Source: Bradysia coprophila
Taxonomy: Eukaryota; Arthropoda; Insecta; Diptera; Sciaridae
Direction of reading: 5' to 3'
Assembly (NCBI RefSeq): GCF_014529535.1
Contig: NW_023503302.1
Coordinates: 2,153,039-2,217,038, forward strand
Length of the DNA stretch: 64,000 nt
The notes beneath the pieces were generated by a model that was given only the letters and a program-made list of their open reading frames with translations, was not told where the DNA came from and searched no databases. Positions 38,919 to 53,100 of this stretch are shown piece after piece. Positions within the stretch are counted from its first letter, which is position 1. Each line of letters starts with the position of its first letter. A program made the position numbers and the translations under genes.

Positions 38919-41155
38919 AATCGATTGAAAACACTAAGATCAATAAAATGAAGTGATAGATCCGATAATAAAAATGCTTGCTGTCAGGTTGAAATAAAAC
39001 TAAATTGGGAATGTTCAGCAAATCTATCTTTCTCAATGGTCAACATAAATTGTACTACACCCACGTTATGGAGAAATAAAGAAGTTAGTAAAATAAGAGA
39101 AATTTGTTATATAACGAGACTATGTGGTGTATGGCTGTACGACAGAACGAAATGAGAATTCCTCTTCATTTTTCATTATTACTATAATTCCAATAACAAT
39201 GACTATCAGACTTACTCGTAAAACATATTTTCCAACATAAGAAATCAGACCACAGCTTGCAGAAAAAGACAGCACAATGGATTGAAGTGTACTTCCTCCT
39301 ATCCGTCAATATACATTCATGTATCATGTTCCTGACTAAAGACTTGATGACCTAAAAGTTCCGAATTCAATTGATTTTATTTTTGAATTTCTTTTTTTTT
39401 TGTTATTGTCTACATTTCCGCATGCATGTTAATTGCTTGAAATCATCTAATTTATCGATTGATTGACTGGCTCGAATGTCTCTATAGCCAAATTGTAATA
39501 GACACTAACCACAAAAAAAATTGTATGATGTACCATTGTCGACAAATCGACCTCGAATTGTTCAATATGAATACATAGCCCTGAATGAATAGCATCCCAA
39601 AAAAAAACTGAGTTAAAAGAACAATAACTAAATAAATGTTTGATTTTGTCCGCCAATTATTTATTATCATTAATCATCTCTACAACCTGATCCCTCCAAT
39701 ATAATGATGGTTATTTCTTTGAAAGCAGCAAACGAATTGTAATTAAATCAAAAAATAAAATTACATTTAAACTTCGGCCAAAAAATCCTCATTGGCTTTA
39801 ACAAGTTACTTAACTCTTTTATGAAGTTTCAGAGATTTTGATACCGGAAATTATTGATTAGTTCTGTGTTCAAGTTGTTTTGCAATGTTTTGTTGAAAAC
39901 AACTTTTAACTGTTCGTAAATGTTGTTATGTTAATTGAATAAATCTGTTTGGTTTTGTGCTCATCAAACAACCATACATGATATAAGAATCTACCTATTA
40001 CATCTCCCAGAGACGGAATACATAAACAAAATTTCAGAAATGAAAACGAACGGAGAAGGAATATATTGAGAAGATACAGCAAAAAAAAACACAATTGAAG
40101 TCTTCATAAATCAATACTGAAAGTCAACCACCAAGTAATAGCTTCGAGATACCTTCGATTCCAATTTTGTGTGTTCGGTTTGGAGTATGGAGAGATACAT
40201 GAAAATAATAATAATAAAAAAAAACTTTGTAAATTGAATAGGTTAATTATTTTTCATAAATATAAGTTATGTGTGTTAAATATGTTGGATGGATGGTATA
40301 CATCTATCTATCTATCTGCACAATTCCACAACAGTTTACCTATGCCTATCAAAAAATTTCTTAATAAGAAGGTATCTAAATAAAATAAAAATTTTTGATA
40401 TTATATGTTCCCACACTCCCACTAAAAAATATATTATTATTAAAACATAGTCTCATAGATTCCACTCAAACAATATGAAAAATTACATGAACCGACAACT
40501 CGAAATAATATTCCATCAGCGAACAGACCTCAACCGAACCAATAATATTCCTGAACCACTCTCTTTCTCTATTTGCACTATTTGCACGGTAATATTATTC
40601 GAAAAACCATATTGTATGCTGGAAACGATTTTCATGTAACATCTAGCATCCCATGTTACCATATTGCGGAACAATTATGATGATGCCGTGTGTATTATAT
40701 CCAACACATTGCCGATGTAGCAAGCAATGTATATACAGCACAGCACCATATCCATTCTTTTTTTTCTATATTATGAGCATCACAATAATGTTCTCCTACG
40801 AACTCTCGGTTTTGTCGTGTCTTCGTGTTTTGCTGATGACCCCATCTTCAAATTGCAATCTCTTCTTAGATCAAGTAAGTAACAACCTTACTCTTCCTTT
40901 CATTTTCATTTATAATTTTTATGTGAATTGAAGTCTTACTCTATAAGTTTTATACGAAACGCGATTTTAATTTTTCAGTTGGAAAAGGTGTTTTATATAT
41001 GCAGTGCGTTTGTTTATCACATTGTGGTTTGAATTCAAGAAGTGCGCTGTTGCATAAGTTTATTTGTGTCAAGTGTTGAAAAAGTAACGGAAATTTTTGT
41101 TTCGTGTGTTTTTGCTAAAATAAATTTAGGAGAAAAAAATAAATAAAGGATTAAC

Positions 41156-44100
41156 ATGGGAAGCTACAGGATTATCCTCTATCTTTGTCGTAAGTTTTTC
41201 ACCAGACTTTAATGTGGATGCTAACTTTATTGGGGAACGAATGATGTGTGTTTTATACCGAATAATGAAAGGAAAAGTTGCAGTTCATATCCTTGCTAAT
41301 AAAATTTTTGATTCGTTTTTCATTCAATTGAATTTGAATTCAACTCACAAATTTAACTCAAAGGAATACAGATGGTTGTGTAATTGTTATTTATGACCTT
41401 TTAAGTCATTTTAGATTTCTCATCTTTGAATTATATCTGAATGTGAAGTGAATTAATGGTTATGTAAGTTTAACGATGGGAGAATATTGTGTTGATCCCA
41501 GCAAAATGATTCGGTGGAATTTCTGTCGTTTTTTTTTCTGTCTTCTGCATATGGTTTTCTACAATTTGCAGATGAAAAAAAGTGCTCAGCAAAAACTACA
41601 AATTACCGGGATAAATGAAATGTATTCTTCACATTTTGTCGCTGCATCTCTGCATCTTTTAAATGTTGCGACCGGATTAACATGAGAAATGAATGAACTT
41701 TTAAAACACAGAGCATAACATTTAACTGAATAAGATCTTTTGTTTGTTACATCAGATAGATATCTTATTCGCAATTATTTGATTTGATAAGATTTAAATA
41801 GAAGAATCGGTTTCAAAACCGCTGCCATTTGGTGTCTGAGTACAAGTAAAAAATTAAAAGAATTGATTGCGTTCTGCACAATGTTTTTACATGTAAATGA
41901 CGCTTTGCTGAGCAAAGTCTTCTAATAAAAGCTGTGCATTTACACTACTTAATCACGTAAAGCACAGTAAGGACGAACTTCAAAATTTTTAAACGAGAGG
42001 AAATATCTACATAATTACCTAAAAAATGGAAGTACGGGCGTAATGTACTATATTAATCGGCGACTATTGATGACAGCCACATGCATCTTAAATACCTGTA
42101 CAGATGGCGAGACTGAAATTATTTCTTTCGGGAATGTCTGAAATCATGTTATATCCACGCTCTCACATAAACAAACATCGGCCGATCATTCCTATTCATA
42201 TTGAAATCAGAGATCATCAATCAACAAGCTACCAGATCTCTTAGACTTCATTGAAAGTTAATTTACAGTCTGTTTGTATACTGTCTGCTGTTAACCCTAA
42301 TTTTCAATTTCCCATACGAAAAGCTACTTAATGATTGGTCTATCCTTTTCTCATTAGGCTACATAGTAGTTTTTTCTTTCAAAATGAATGGAGTCTTCTT
42401 ATATCCCAGCATTCGTTAGTGATTCGCTACACGCTGATATAATTAGATATTCCATGTATTGGTACACTGTCAGACGTCGAAAAGCCTCCAAATTTTCACA
42501 CATTTAAGTCTTAACTGTTCTAACACCCTCAACTTTCAAATATTTACTTGGAGCAGCTGCATCTCTTTGCCCCAAATGAAGGCGCACTAGTCAACAAAAA
42601 AAACTTTGAATCAGTCTCCTATTTTGTTGTGTATCTGCTGCCTCATGGCAGAGTACGGCCGAATTCGAACTTTTTTCTATACCCCTAATAACTACCAGTC
42701 ATTCTTTATCGACAACAAGGACACAAACAAGGAATATGAGTTCCGGCTAGTGTTTCTATAGCAAAATGTATGTTAAAACTTATGAAATAAATGATTTTTC
42801 ATCAAATCCTAGGCGATACCTTAAATGAACGAGATTACAGATTCAGTGCCTTTGTTTGTAAAAGTTTAAACCATTCTCACTTTGACTGGACACAAGTTCA
42901 GCATTTATTCGTTGAGATTTCTTTCTGAAAAGATAGATCGCCTATATGCTAATGAATGGGCAGCATTTTTTGCCCAGTCCAATTGAATTAAAACAACAAA
43001 CTGTTACAAAGTTCTGACATTTCCCACTCAAATCGATGTTTTAACAAAACAAACTTTGATGCCAATTTCAGAAAAGTAAATAATGTGGCCCCAAAAAATA
43101 ATGATTTCAGTAAGATGAACGAGACACTTGAGTCTGTCGCCGAAGGATACTTTCAAATATTTTCACAGAAACCTCTTACTCGGTATACGTTATGCAAAAT
43201 CGCTCAAAGTTTTCTGCAAAATGTTTCATCTCAATGGTTGAGTGTCTGTCTAATGACGAAACATGTAAAATGTTCTTTGAAATAGTTTGCCTACAGACTG
43301 GTAAATATGACATCAATTTCTGATGAAAAAAGTTCGCACGTGAATGGATCACGTTTCAGTTAAAATTTTATATTATAAAGAAGCTGTGAACTGCGTACAT
43401 GTCTGCCTAACAAGTTTATTTCTGATATACAAGACTATGGTAAACGTTTCACAGACTGTTCGTATCAATTATGTTTCTTGAATATTGTAATGAAGCATTT
43501 TCAACAGATTGAAATAAAGTCCTGCACTTCATTAGTTTGTCATCGGTAACGCTAACAGATGATTTACTAATTTACTATAAAGAAAGCTTTAGTTCAGTAA
43601 TCCTACATCTTCTTAAATCTACAGCTTCTGTTGGAGGGTCTATTACTTACATCGATCAAAGTATTTTTAATCTGTTGATTTCAAATCTTGTACTTCAGTT
43701 TTTTTTAACATGAGTTTTACTCTATAAAGGACCACATTACTTTGACCTTATCATTATTTTTGTCGTCGTTATCAATAACAGATCAATAGCCGTATGTAAC
43801 AGGTTAAGAAATCAATCTTGTCAAAGCGCGGTCTTCAACACTATCTTCCGTTTTACCATAGCACCATGACAGAGTAAAGTTAACCAGGCAGGAGCGCTGA
43901 TTTGACTAGGGACTTGAATAATCTAGTAGCCCTATATTTTTGCGAACAAAATTTTTCGATTTATGTCAGTGTTCATTTGAGTTCATAATCAGTGTATTAG
44001 GTCCCTTATTTGACGTTTCGAAAATGAACCGCTCCTGCCTGGTTTATTCTGCCATGATAGCACTCTCGCTTCTTGAGAGTGCTATGGTTTTACCTTCTAA

Positions 44101-47100
44101 TGTAAAATTGAACTCTAATCGGTTTCGTCAGTGAATTGGTAGCAAACTTCCTGTTGACGAGAGGATTAGAGAAAAGCGAAGGGATTTCTTACTTCGTGTA
44201 CAGATGATCTCCATTCTTGAACGTTCATATTATGAAATTCAATGAAAACAAAACAACGCGAAATGATGAACGACAACAGGAATTCAGAAGAATCCATCAT
44301 AAGATTTTGATAAAAATCAATTTGCTAATTTCATTCGCTTTTTACCTGTGTGTTATGTATCTTATTTCCTTTCGTACATCATTTCACGTAATATGAAATA
44401 TTTGTAATTGCTGTGTGCTGTTTCTTTTCTTTTTGCTTCGGCGAAGATCAGATAAAAATTGCCGAATCGAATTGTAGCCACTTTTTCAGACCTTTTTTCG
44501 ATGTTTTTGTTTTTCTTTTTTCAATTTACGTTTTTTTTATCGAAATTGTAACGTAAGCCCTATAATAACACGTTATATCCACGAAATGTGTATACAAGCC
44601 ATCTTCGGTTATTCATCCGCAAAATCAATAAAAGGTATAGGCACACAAAATAACACTATCACTTTAACATTTTGAACCTGATGTGCTTTTCAATTGATAA
44701 ATTAACCGAAAAAAAAATGGAAAGAAAAGACCGCGCTGCTTCTTCATAATATTCTTCTTCAATCATATTTTTACCATCATATTTAACACTGTCGTTTCAC
44801 AATGTGACTGAAATAAAATAGAGAATATTATATAAGCGCCGCATCGTTTTACAGACGATTAAGTTACATTAACGGCAAAAGATTAATGACTCATGCCAAT
44901 TTTTAAGTTATTTATAATAAAAAATGGTTTTTTAACTGCCCGTCATAATTTGTTGTTGGAATTTCTTCCCTTGATATGTTTGACTTACCGGAACGTTTAA
45001 TATGTAATATGGAAACAGTATCTTTGCCATTCGAAGTTTGCTTTTTGTTTTTGTACTGCCTGCAACACTTTTTTCTTCTCGAATTTACTTACAAAAAAGT
45101 CATTAAATAATTGTGTTTAATGCTACAAAAAAAGAGGTTTATATGGCAGCGTTACAAACGTGGGATAAAAATTATTATTTATCATATTTAACCATTCGGT
45201 AGTCACTAAAAATTCATAAAGGTGAGTTACAATAAAAAAAAAACTTCTTTTTTATTAATTACACCGTCACCGTATCATCTCAAATGATCACCTGCGAATT
45301 ATCTGTATAATATTTTCGTGTATGCTGCTTTTAGTTTACATGTAACGTATTTAGCTCTCTCGTCTATGAACATTGTTGTTAGTTGTTGTGCATACAGAAA
45401 AATATATAAATACAAAAATTGTATTAAAAAAAACCATGAATGATGAATAACATGAGCAATACAGCATCTAAACAATTATGTATATGAGAATTTATTTTGA
45501 TTTCAGCCTATAACGTACACACAAGATGGAATATTTTGTATATCTGTTTTGTGCAATATTCAGTTCACTCGATTTAACTCGGAGTGTTACTTTTTTTCAC
45601 AGCATATTACTAGTCAAATTACAATGTGTTGTATACACAACTCAACATTTTATATATTGGCTTTTCAATATTAGATTTTTAAGATAATTTACAATGGATT
45701 TTACATTTTTCGATGCAGTTTGTTTGTAATTGGGACATGAACTTGAACATTTTTACATTTTTTTTTGATGTTATGTGTTTCTTTCGGTACTTTTTAATTA
45801 ATAGTCCATGTAATTGGCATTTCAACATTTTAATTAACAAAAATCTTTTACAAAATCATTATCTATTATGTACTACGAATATATGCATGCATCCTCCTGA
45901 CCTAGGATGGATAAAGTAATTATTTCTGCTGGCTCCGAAATACTTTCCAGTTCTTTCATTTTTTTTTTATTATTAGTTTTGGACCAGGGTTACGAAAAAA
46001 AAATCTGATTAGATTTCGTAAATTAGCTATAATGCGTTATAGCGCGCAACATTTTCAATGGCTTACCTATGAGAACTGCTAAATCATCTGATCGCAGACA
46101 AAAAAAATATATAAAGAGATGGGCCTCTGGCTATCGATCTCCTAAATAATTTGCTTGATAGTCTACGGTCCATTTTCTTTGAAAATCGGCTAAAATACCA
46201 ATTTTATTTCGCATTTTCCGAGTTGGTATTTATTTCGATTGCAAAACTCTCAAGGTCGTTATGATGTTATAAACTATCGAAAATCAATGTATAGAAGTTG
46301 TACCAGTTGTACACTGTTTTCAAGCAGCAGAAGCAGGTCACATTAACTTAGAACATATTATTTATTGTTGCTGATTCAGTATACAATCGCTAAACCGAAC
46401 TGGTGTGCATACGTTATTTTGCACCAGCTGGTCACATACAATTCCAAATGGGACCAGCTGGTGCAAAATAACGTATGCACATCAGTTCGGTTTGGCGATT
46501 GTACTTTTGATTTTTTTTTTGTTAAAAGTGAACGTCTTATTTTTTTAATTTTTCAAAAAGTCCTTTACGATTCATGATGACCTTATACTTATATCAAAAT
46601 AAAGAGGGATTCTTTTGAAAAACAGCCGGCCGAAATCGGACACATTTTCTAGTGGATTTTTTGATATGTGCCTAGATAGATAGGATGTCTCTAGAAGCCA
46701 AAACCACTTTCAAAAAAATTCGTCCTAGCTGGTGAGAGGTGACCAATTTCTCGTAGGCCACGAAACGTACAAAGTCGTGTGGGGTGTCATTAGAAAGGTA
46801 ATTGCATGTTCTTTCGGGGCAGATTGGGTCTTGTTGGGTTTAAAATTCATCCACACTGAGTTATGAACAGTTGACAGAATGGGTAAAAAATGGATAATTT
46901 CGGCGAACTTCTAACGGTTCCCATGCATCCGAACAGAAAAAAAGACTGTTTTCCCCATATGATACTGGTCTTAGCTTTCCAATAATACCAAACATGCATG
47001 GGTACACTACTATTCGATGAATGTGGTTTTGGAATGAAAATTTGATGCTCAGTATCGCTACTCAAAGAATTTCATGCAAGTGCAATTTTTGATGAAAAAT

Positions 47101-50100
47101 ATTTTTTGCAGCAATGTTAGCTGCTAGTTCACTTTTTCGAAGTTAGTGTATCTAGAACAATGCGAAGCAACGTATTTCTGCTTGAAAAGGCCCTGAAACT
47201 TAATTTACGTAACCTTAGGGTTTTCAATGCCAACGAGTGATGTCAGTAAATTTATATTTCAATTATCGCAATATCGCCTTAAGAGCGCTCACCCCTTGGC
47301 AATTTTCTAGCCTACATTTGTGCGCAAAAATATTCGTTTTTTGATGATTTCTCTGAACAAGATCTTTTTTAGCCCCGTACGAAGTACGAAGGGGCTTATA
47401 GGATTACGATGCCGTGTGTAATTGATGGAATTCGAAGCAGACGGTAAGGGCAAAGTGTTTGCCTATGTTCGTAGATGACGAATCCACAATAAAAATTTGG
47501 GCCGTCTGTCCGTCTGTCTGTCACGTCGACGAAAAAAAAGTTTATGGAAATTGGATGACCGACTCGTGAGTTAGACTCCTTGGTGTGAACTAGGTACAGG
47601 GCGGCAACCCGTTTTTGCTTGAACGTTGGCCAAATTTGAACGGATTTAGATAGATTTTGCTTTATTAGATAGGTATTGACCGTACCAATCAGGGAAAAAT
47701 AAGTTCATGAAATTCGGTTCACCGGAGCGTGAGCTATTTCTCTTGGAGTGAGCTTATATGAGGCTACTCGGCCGTAGAGTGAAGGTGGTGTTTTTTGTTA
47801 ATATCTCGAGTAAAATTTGACCAAATTTCATGAATTTTTTTTTGTTTGAAAGGTACTAACGAATGTAAAGCAGCCGTACTACTTTCCACCTCCTAACAAA
47901 ATGGCCGTCGGCCGCCATTTTGGATTTTTGTAAAAACAATATAAATCGGTGAAAATAATTCTTACAAAGTTATTGATCAGTGGGAAGTGACTGGTTATGT
48001 GTGTGTGGTGTTTCAAGGATCCCAAATATGGATATCTGTATATAAATATATATAGTATATTGAGCTATATAACGGTATAGATATTTATTTTGAGCTATAT
48101 ACTAGCATATTTATCAGTAAATTGTTTATTTATAGGTAAATATAGGTTAATATAGGACTGAGGAAATTGTAGGTCAATTTGAAATTTGTGTTACGTTTGA
48201 AAGGAACATCGTACGGGGCTTCGTAATTGCCCTATACGCAATTTTTAAGACGTACAAGTTTCATAAGAATTTTACTTTACTGACGTTTACGGGAAGAGTA
48301 GGCCTACGGACGAACTAGGGTCACGTGCGCAATAGATGTACGGGTTCGTACGGGGCTCAGTCGCAGCAAACGCTCCGACTGTTCTGACGGCTCGTTTGAT
48401 AAAGTAAAACCACCGTCCAACGCTAAAAAACCTTAGAGAGGCGAATTTCTGAGAGAAAATATAGATTCAATATTCAATATTCCGAAGGTACAAAACTTTA
48501 TTTTACCTGGAAAACACACTAATTCAGGGGAGGTGTTCTGTTAAGCAGAAAAAATCAAGTTCCAACGAATACACCAGAACAAACAAACAGAGCATAATTG
48601 CTCTTCCCTTTCCCATGGATCGCGTGAAGCGAAAGTGGAGATGAAATGCCATCTAATTGTTTTGTACCTTCGGAATATTGATTGAGTATCCAGGAATGGC
48701 CTAGTGGATATTGATGATGTAAAAAACAATCACAAATTTCCTCTCTAAGGTTTTTATGCGTTGTACGGTAGGATAGAGCGGCGTTTTTGTGTTTAGGAGT
48801 GGATCTAAAATCCGTCTTTTTTAGAGTGTGAATTATTTGAATGACCCCTCATGAAAGATGAAATGATTTCTTTAAATCTCTTGAAAATTTGCGAAATATC
48901 CTTTGACGTCGTCATTGAAATTTATTGCTCTGACGACACGAGAAACGACGACTTTCTGAAGAAACGAGTAGCCATGAGTAGTCGCCGAGTCAACAAGAAC
49001 TCACCTTTTCTTCAAGAAATCGCCGTTTTTTAACATTCTGTAGAAGAGAATATTCCTTGTACGAAATGTTAAAAAGGCGAGAAGAAATGACGACTTCCTG
49101 AAGAAGAAATGACGACTTCCTGAAGAAAAAATGAGATCATGAACAATCGTCGACTACTCTCCTTTTTTTCAGGAACTCGCTGTTTCTTCTGAACGTCGTC
49201 GTTTCTCATGTCGTCGATTTTTCAGTGCAATTTTAAATTCGAAGATACATTATCTCATCTCACCATGAACTATCATCAATCATTGACAGATCATTGTTTC
49301 AATCTAATCAAAAACGAAATTTTAATCAAAAAATATTCATTTCCAATTAATAACTATAGTTGGTCTGATGCTAATAAAACTAACAGAACGATGCGAGTGT
49401 TTCAAATTAAAACGAAACGGACGCAACGCTAAATTTTTTCGGATTGAATCGTTTGTAACCGGAATTTTCCAACCACTCTTTCGTTTCCTTATGTTCAGCG
49501 TGTTTCCGATCGCTCAACGCGGCCAAAATGTCTCTGTATGCATCCGGACCACCACTACAATCCTCCGGAGGACATGCATTTTTACCTGAAACGATTGGAA
49601 ATTACAGTTGACGTTTTGTTTACTTAAAAAATCAGTCTTACCATCAATGCATTTCGGATAGAACTTCTTATCCGGCTGTTTCATGTCTACGAACGTGATT
49701 TCATGCAACCATCCATCGCTTCCATAGTCCATAGTGATTGTTCTTTTCGCAGGGTCTGTGTTGCAAAATATGCTCGAGATTATTATGTTCCGTGCAATAT
49801 CCTTTTTGGCTTTTTCTAAACGAATAACAAGATGATGTATAACTACACTGCGGGATTCAATAAACGAATTTCTTTTACTTTGTTCGTGCTCCTTTTGTTC
49901 GTCCTCTTCCATAAAGTTGTAGGGATCGTATCCTTCAATAAACGTTCCGTCATGGTCGAAGAAGTGAAAGTAACGTGGAATCCAGCCAATAGCCCGTGCA
50001 GCTACTCTGCCCAATTGTTCCAGCGTAAAATTTGACGGAACTGAGACAGTTCGCCAAACTTCGGGCTCCGTATCAATGAGCGTGACTTTCAGATCGAACA

Positions 50101-53100
50101 GAAGAACACCTTTCTGCACACGTCTAGGCGCGATATATTTGTGCGCTTCACTTTCGTGGATCCACATTGTTAAATTGTCAATCAACTCTTATTCGTCAGG
50201 ACAGTGAATGAGAGATCGACTTTTCGCAATGATGCTTGACGCAAGAATGAGCTGTTGGTACGCATACTTTGATTTGGCTGAACAAATACGCAAAAAACAT
50301 ACACTCAACCTATTCAACTCAGCTAAATGCGCATCCTATTTGTATGCATTAGAGGAATAATTGTTGTCTATTCATTTATGGGCTTGAGTTTATGTTGAAA
50401 TTACGCAATACGCAATGTGTAAACGAGAGGATAAGTCTATTATTTAGTTATTTTTTTATCGAAAGGGTTCAGGTTGGAATGGTTATTTGTTTACCAAGGG
50501 GAGAAAATAGGAAATTTCAACAAGAGCGAAAGTTTAATATTTCTTCCCAAGGTGAACACATAATTTTACATGCTATGCTGCATGCGTCGAAAACCGTACT
50601 TTTCATGTTTCAAGCACTTCTTTCGAAGCCCTCAGCATGTAAAATCCATTACATAACTCGGGACAAACATGAAAAGTCTCATTTTCGTGTGTTTATTGAC
50701 CTCGGCTTCGCCTCAGATCAACAAAACTCACACGAAAACTCTACTTTTCATCTTTTAATCCCTAGCTATGTAAAATACTACTACATGCTACATGCGTCGA
50801 AAACAGTGTTTTAAGCACAACTTTCATCGCCCCACCAGGTAATATTGATTACATACCTGCTACAATATATTGAGCATTTTAAGCTTCTGTACATAAAACG
50901 AACGAGCGTAGCGAGAGAAAAAACTATTGTTCGCCCCATGGGAAAAAACAAGAGTTAAGAAAATAAAAATTTTCACATCTGAACTGTTAATCACAGAGAG
51001 CGTCAACCAAATGCCATCTTCTCACCGCATTTGAGTGTTGAAAATAAGGTTGTTGCAAAAACCAAGGCTGTAAACTTTGGGGAGGTCACGCATATCGTCA
51101 TTTTAGTGCCATTTAGTGATAGTAGCGTGACCGTCCTTGGCGAAATATTTTTTTAATATTTCAATGAATGCAACTTCAAATTCAATAAAATTCGAATGCG
51201 TTTATCTTCTTTCAGTTATGGGGATGATGTCCATTTGTTCTGCTCTGCTTGCAAAACCATTTCCACGATACAGCCTACACAATATGCCGCAGACGGGTTT
51301 TACCTGTCGTGATAAAATTCTTGGTGGATACTATGCAGATTCGGAAACTCAATGTCAAATGTTCCATGTTTGCGTTAAAGTGGCTGGTGTTGGTGTAAGT
51401 TAACATTCAGCATTTAAAACACAAAAGCAGCCAAAAATGAACGATATTTCAATCCAACCATTAAGGTCCAAGATTTCCGATTCCTCTGTCCCAATGGCAC
51501 AGCTTTTGATCAAGAAGCCCAAACTTGTGCCGATTGGGGAGATGTCGACTGTGACCAGGCTACCCTATTTTATGGCAGCGATAACTTTGATCTGTACAGA
51601 ATTGGTTCGGGATTCGAGAGTAAGAAAGCGCCTGCTGAAGATGACGAGGATACATTCCATCTGCAACGTGCCGAATCAAGTAAACTATTCTTGTCTTGTC
51701 TCAATGAAACTGTGTGGTTGATTGATTGTTTTTCAGACGATCTGCGTGGTATCAAGTCAACGGCAGTTTCTGGCATATACCAGAATCGGCACTTCAGTGA
51801 ACCAACAACACAATCTATTTCACAGCCATCATTGCGAAATGACTACACCAAATTGAATCCAGTTAGCTTTTACCAAAGCACCACAACCTCAACAACAACG
51901 AAAAGTCCACCAACCAAACCATTCGTGAAGCCAGTTAACGTAGCAGCAAAGATTGAAGATTATTCCCTAAACACAAATCCCCAGAAAGATTCGAACATTG
52001 GTAAGTACAGTACAGTATAGCGACACCAGTGCAATAGTCGCCTAACTGCTGACCTAAAAAATATTACTTTCTCATCAGATAACGACACCGATGAAATCTT
52101 CAAAGCATCGCACAGTTCCAATTTCTTTAACAATCGAAACGGAAAGGACGAGGGATTCGACGATGTAATTGTTCGAGCCAAACCCGCATCACCTCAACCA
52201 AATCGCAGACACCGCGGACGAAAGGTGTTCAAGAATTCGGAAGCAGGCAGTCGAAGTTCTACCTTCGAAAGTACATCAGCCACCACTCCATCCCATCATC
52301 GATCATCAACGTCGAATGCAATTCACAGAGAAAGGAAGCCATTCCAAAGTCGAAACGATTTCGGTGCAACAGCGCAACGGGGAGATAACTTCCGTCAGAT
52401 TACAAACGGAACACCGACTACACGGGCTCCAATTTCCACGACGAAAGCGGAACCATTGACTGAATCGATCAGAATTCAAAACAACAATGCACCGAATGTG
52501 AACAACAATTATAATTTCGATAGATTCTCTACTCATCGTACGACCAGCGGCCAGTACACTAACCGAGTTAGTGATAAACCAGCATTTAATGTCGGCCAAA
52601 CCAGTAGAGTGCAAACTATTCAACGAAATGAATTCGACAACGGTCGTCAAAATAATTTCAACTCACAGGCCAGTACCAACAATCAAAACAATCATACTGC
52701 ACCGAACAGCAACAACAATTTTCAAACTCAGCCCACAAGACCCACAACTTATGTCACGATCAGGCCAGTAGCCAAATCAAATCAGGAGAACGAAAAGAGA
52801 ATCGAAACCGATTTGAACAACGCAAAGAATTACTACAACGCTGGAACATTGTTGCAAAACAGTACCGGCGGAAAAGACACTTCAAATACTTTTACCACTA
52901 AGTCACATGACGTGCAGTCCCCGAAACAAGATTACTTCCAAGGTAACAGGAACTTCGATCGATTTAGCACGGGCCAGTACTATGATCCTTACTTCTCCAA
53001 ACAACAATCGTCAACACAAACTCCAACAACTGCAATACAACAGAACGATGCCCAATATAACAAGCAAAATTTCAATCAGCAGTCCAACTTCAATCAGCAA

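Larger units (their letters stand above)
34187..41155. other. Gene-less interval between the ABCG and CPAP1-like genes
   Basis: No coding exons were found. It holds a hairpin element at 35648, dispersed-repeat copies at about 35.05, 36.67 and 38.04 kb, a 208-bp MITE at 37665 and an ATTC microsatellite at 38891. The last 200 bases (40980-41155) are probably the 5' UTR/promoter of the CPAP1-like gene. Confidence 0.5.
41190..51215 (+). other. 10-kb first intron of the CPAP1-like gene
   Basis: The intron begins at donor 'c|gtaagttttt' and ends at 'cttctttcag'. It contains the nested minus-strand pRiA4b ORF-3-like gene at 49407-50167 and many elements (MITE at 43864, hairpins at 46382 and 48932, insertion mosaic 47279-48768, foldback remnant at 50560-50815). 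The other short ORFs show no domain. Long first introns often hold enhancers; none can be identified here. Confidence 0.65.

Noticed and set aside
40653..40931. 92-codon ORF just upstream of the CPAP1-like start
   Set aside because: Low-complexity hydrophobic reading frame in the probable promoter region, with no splice link to the gene.
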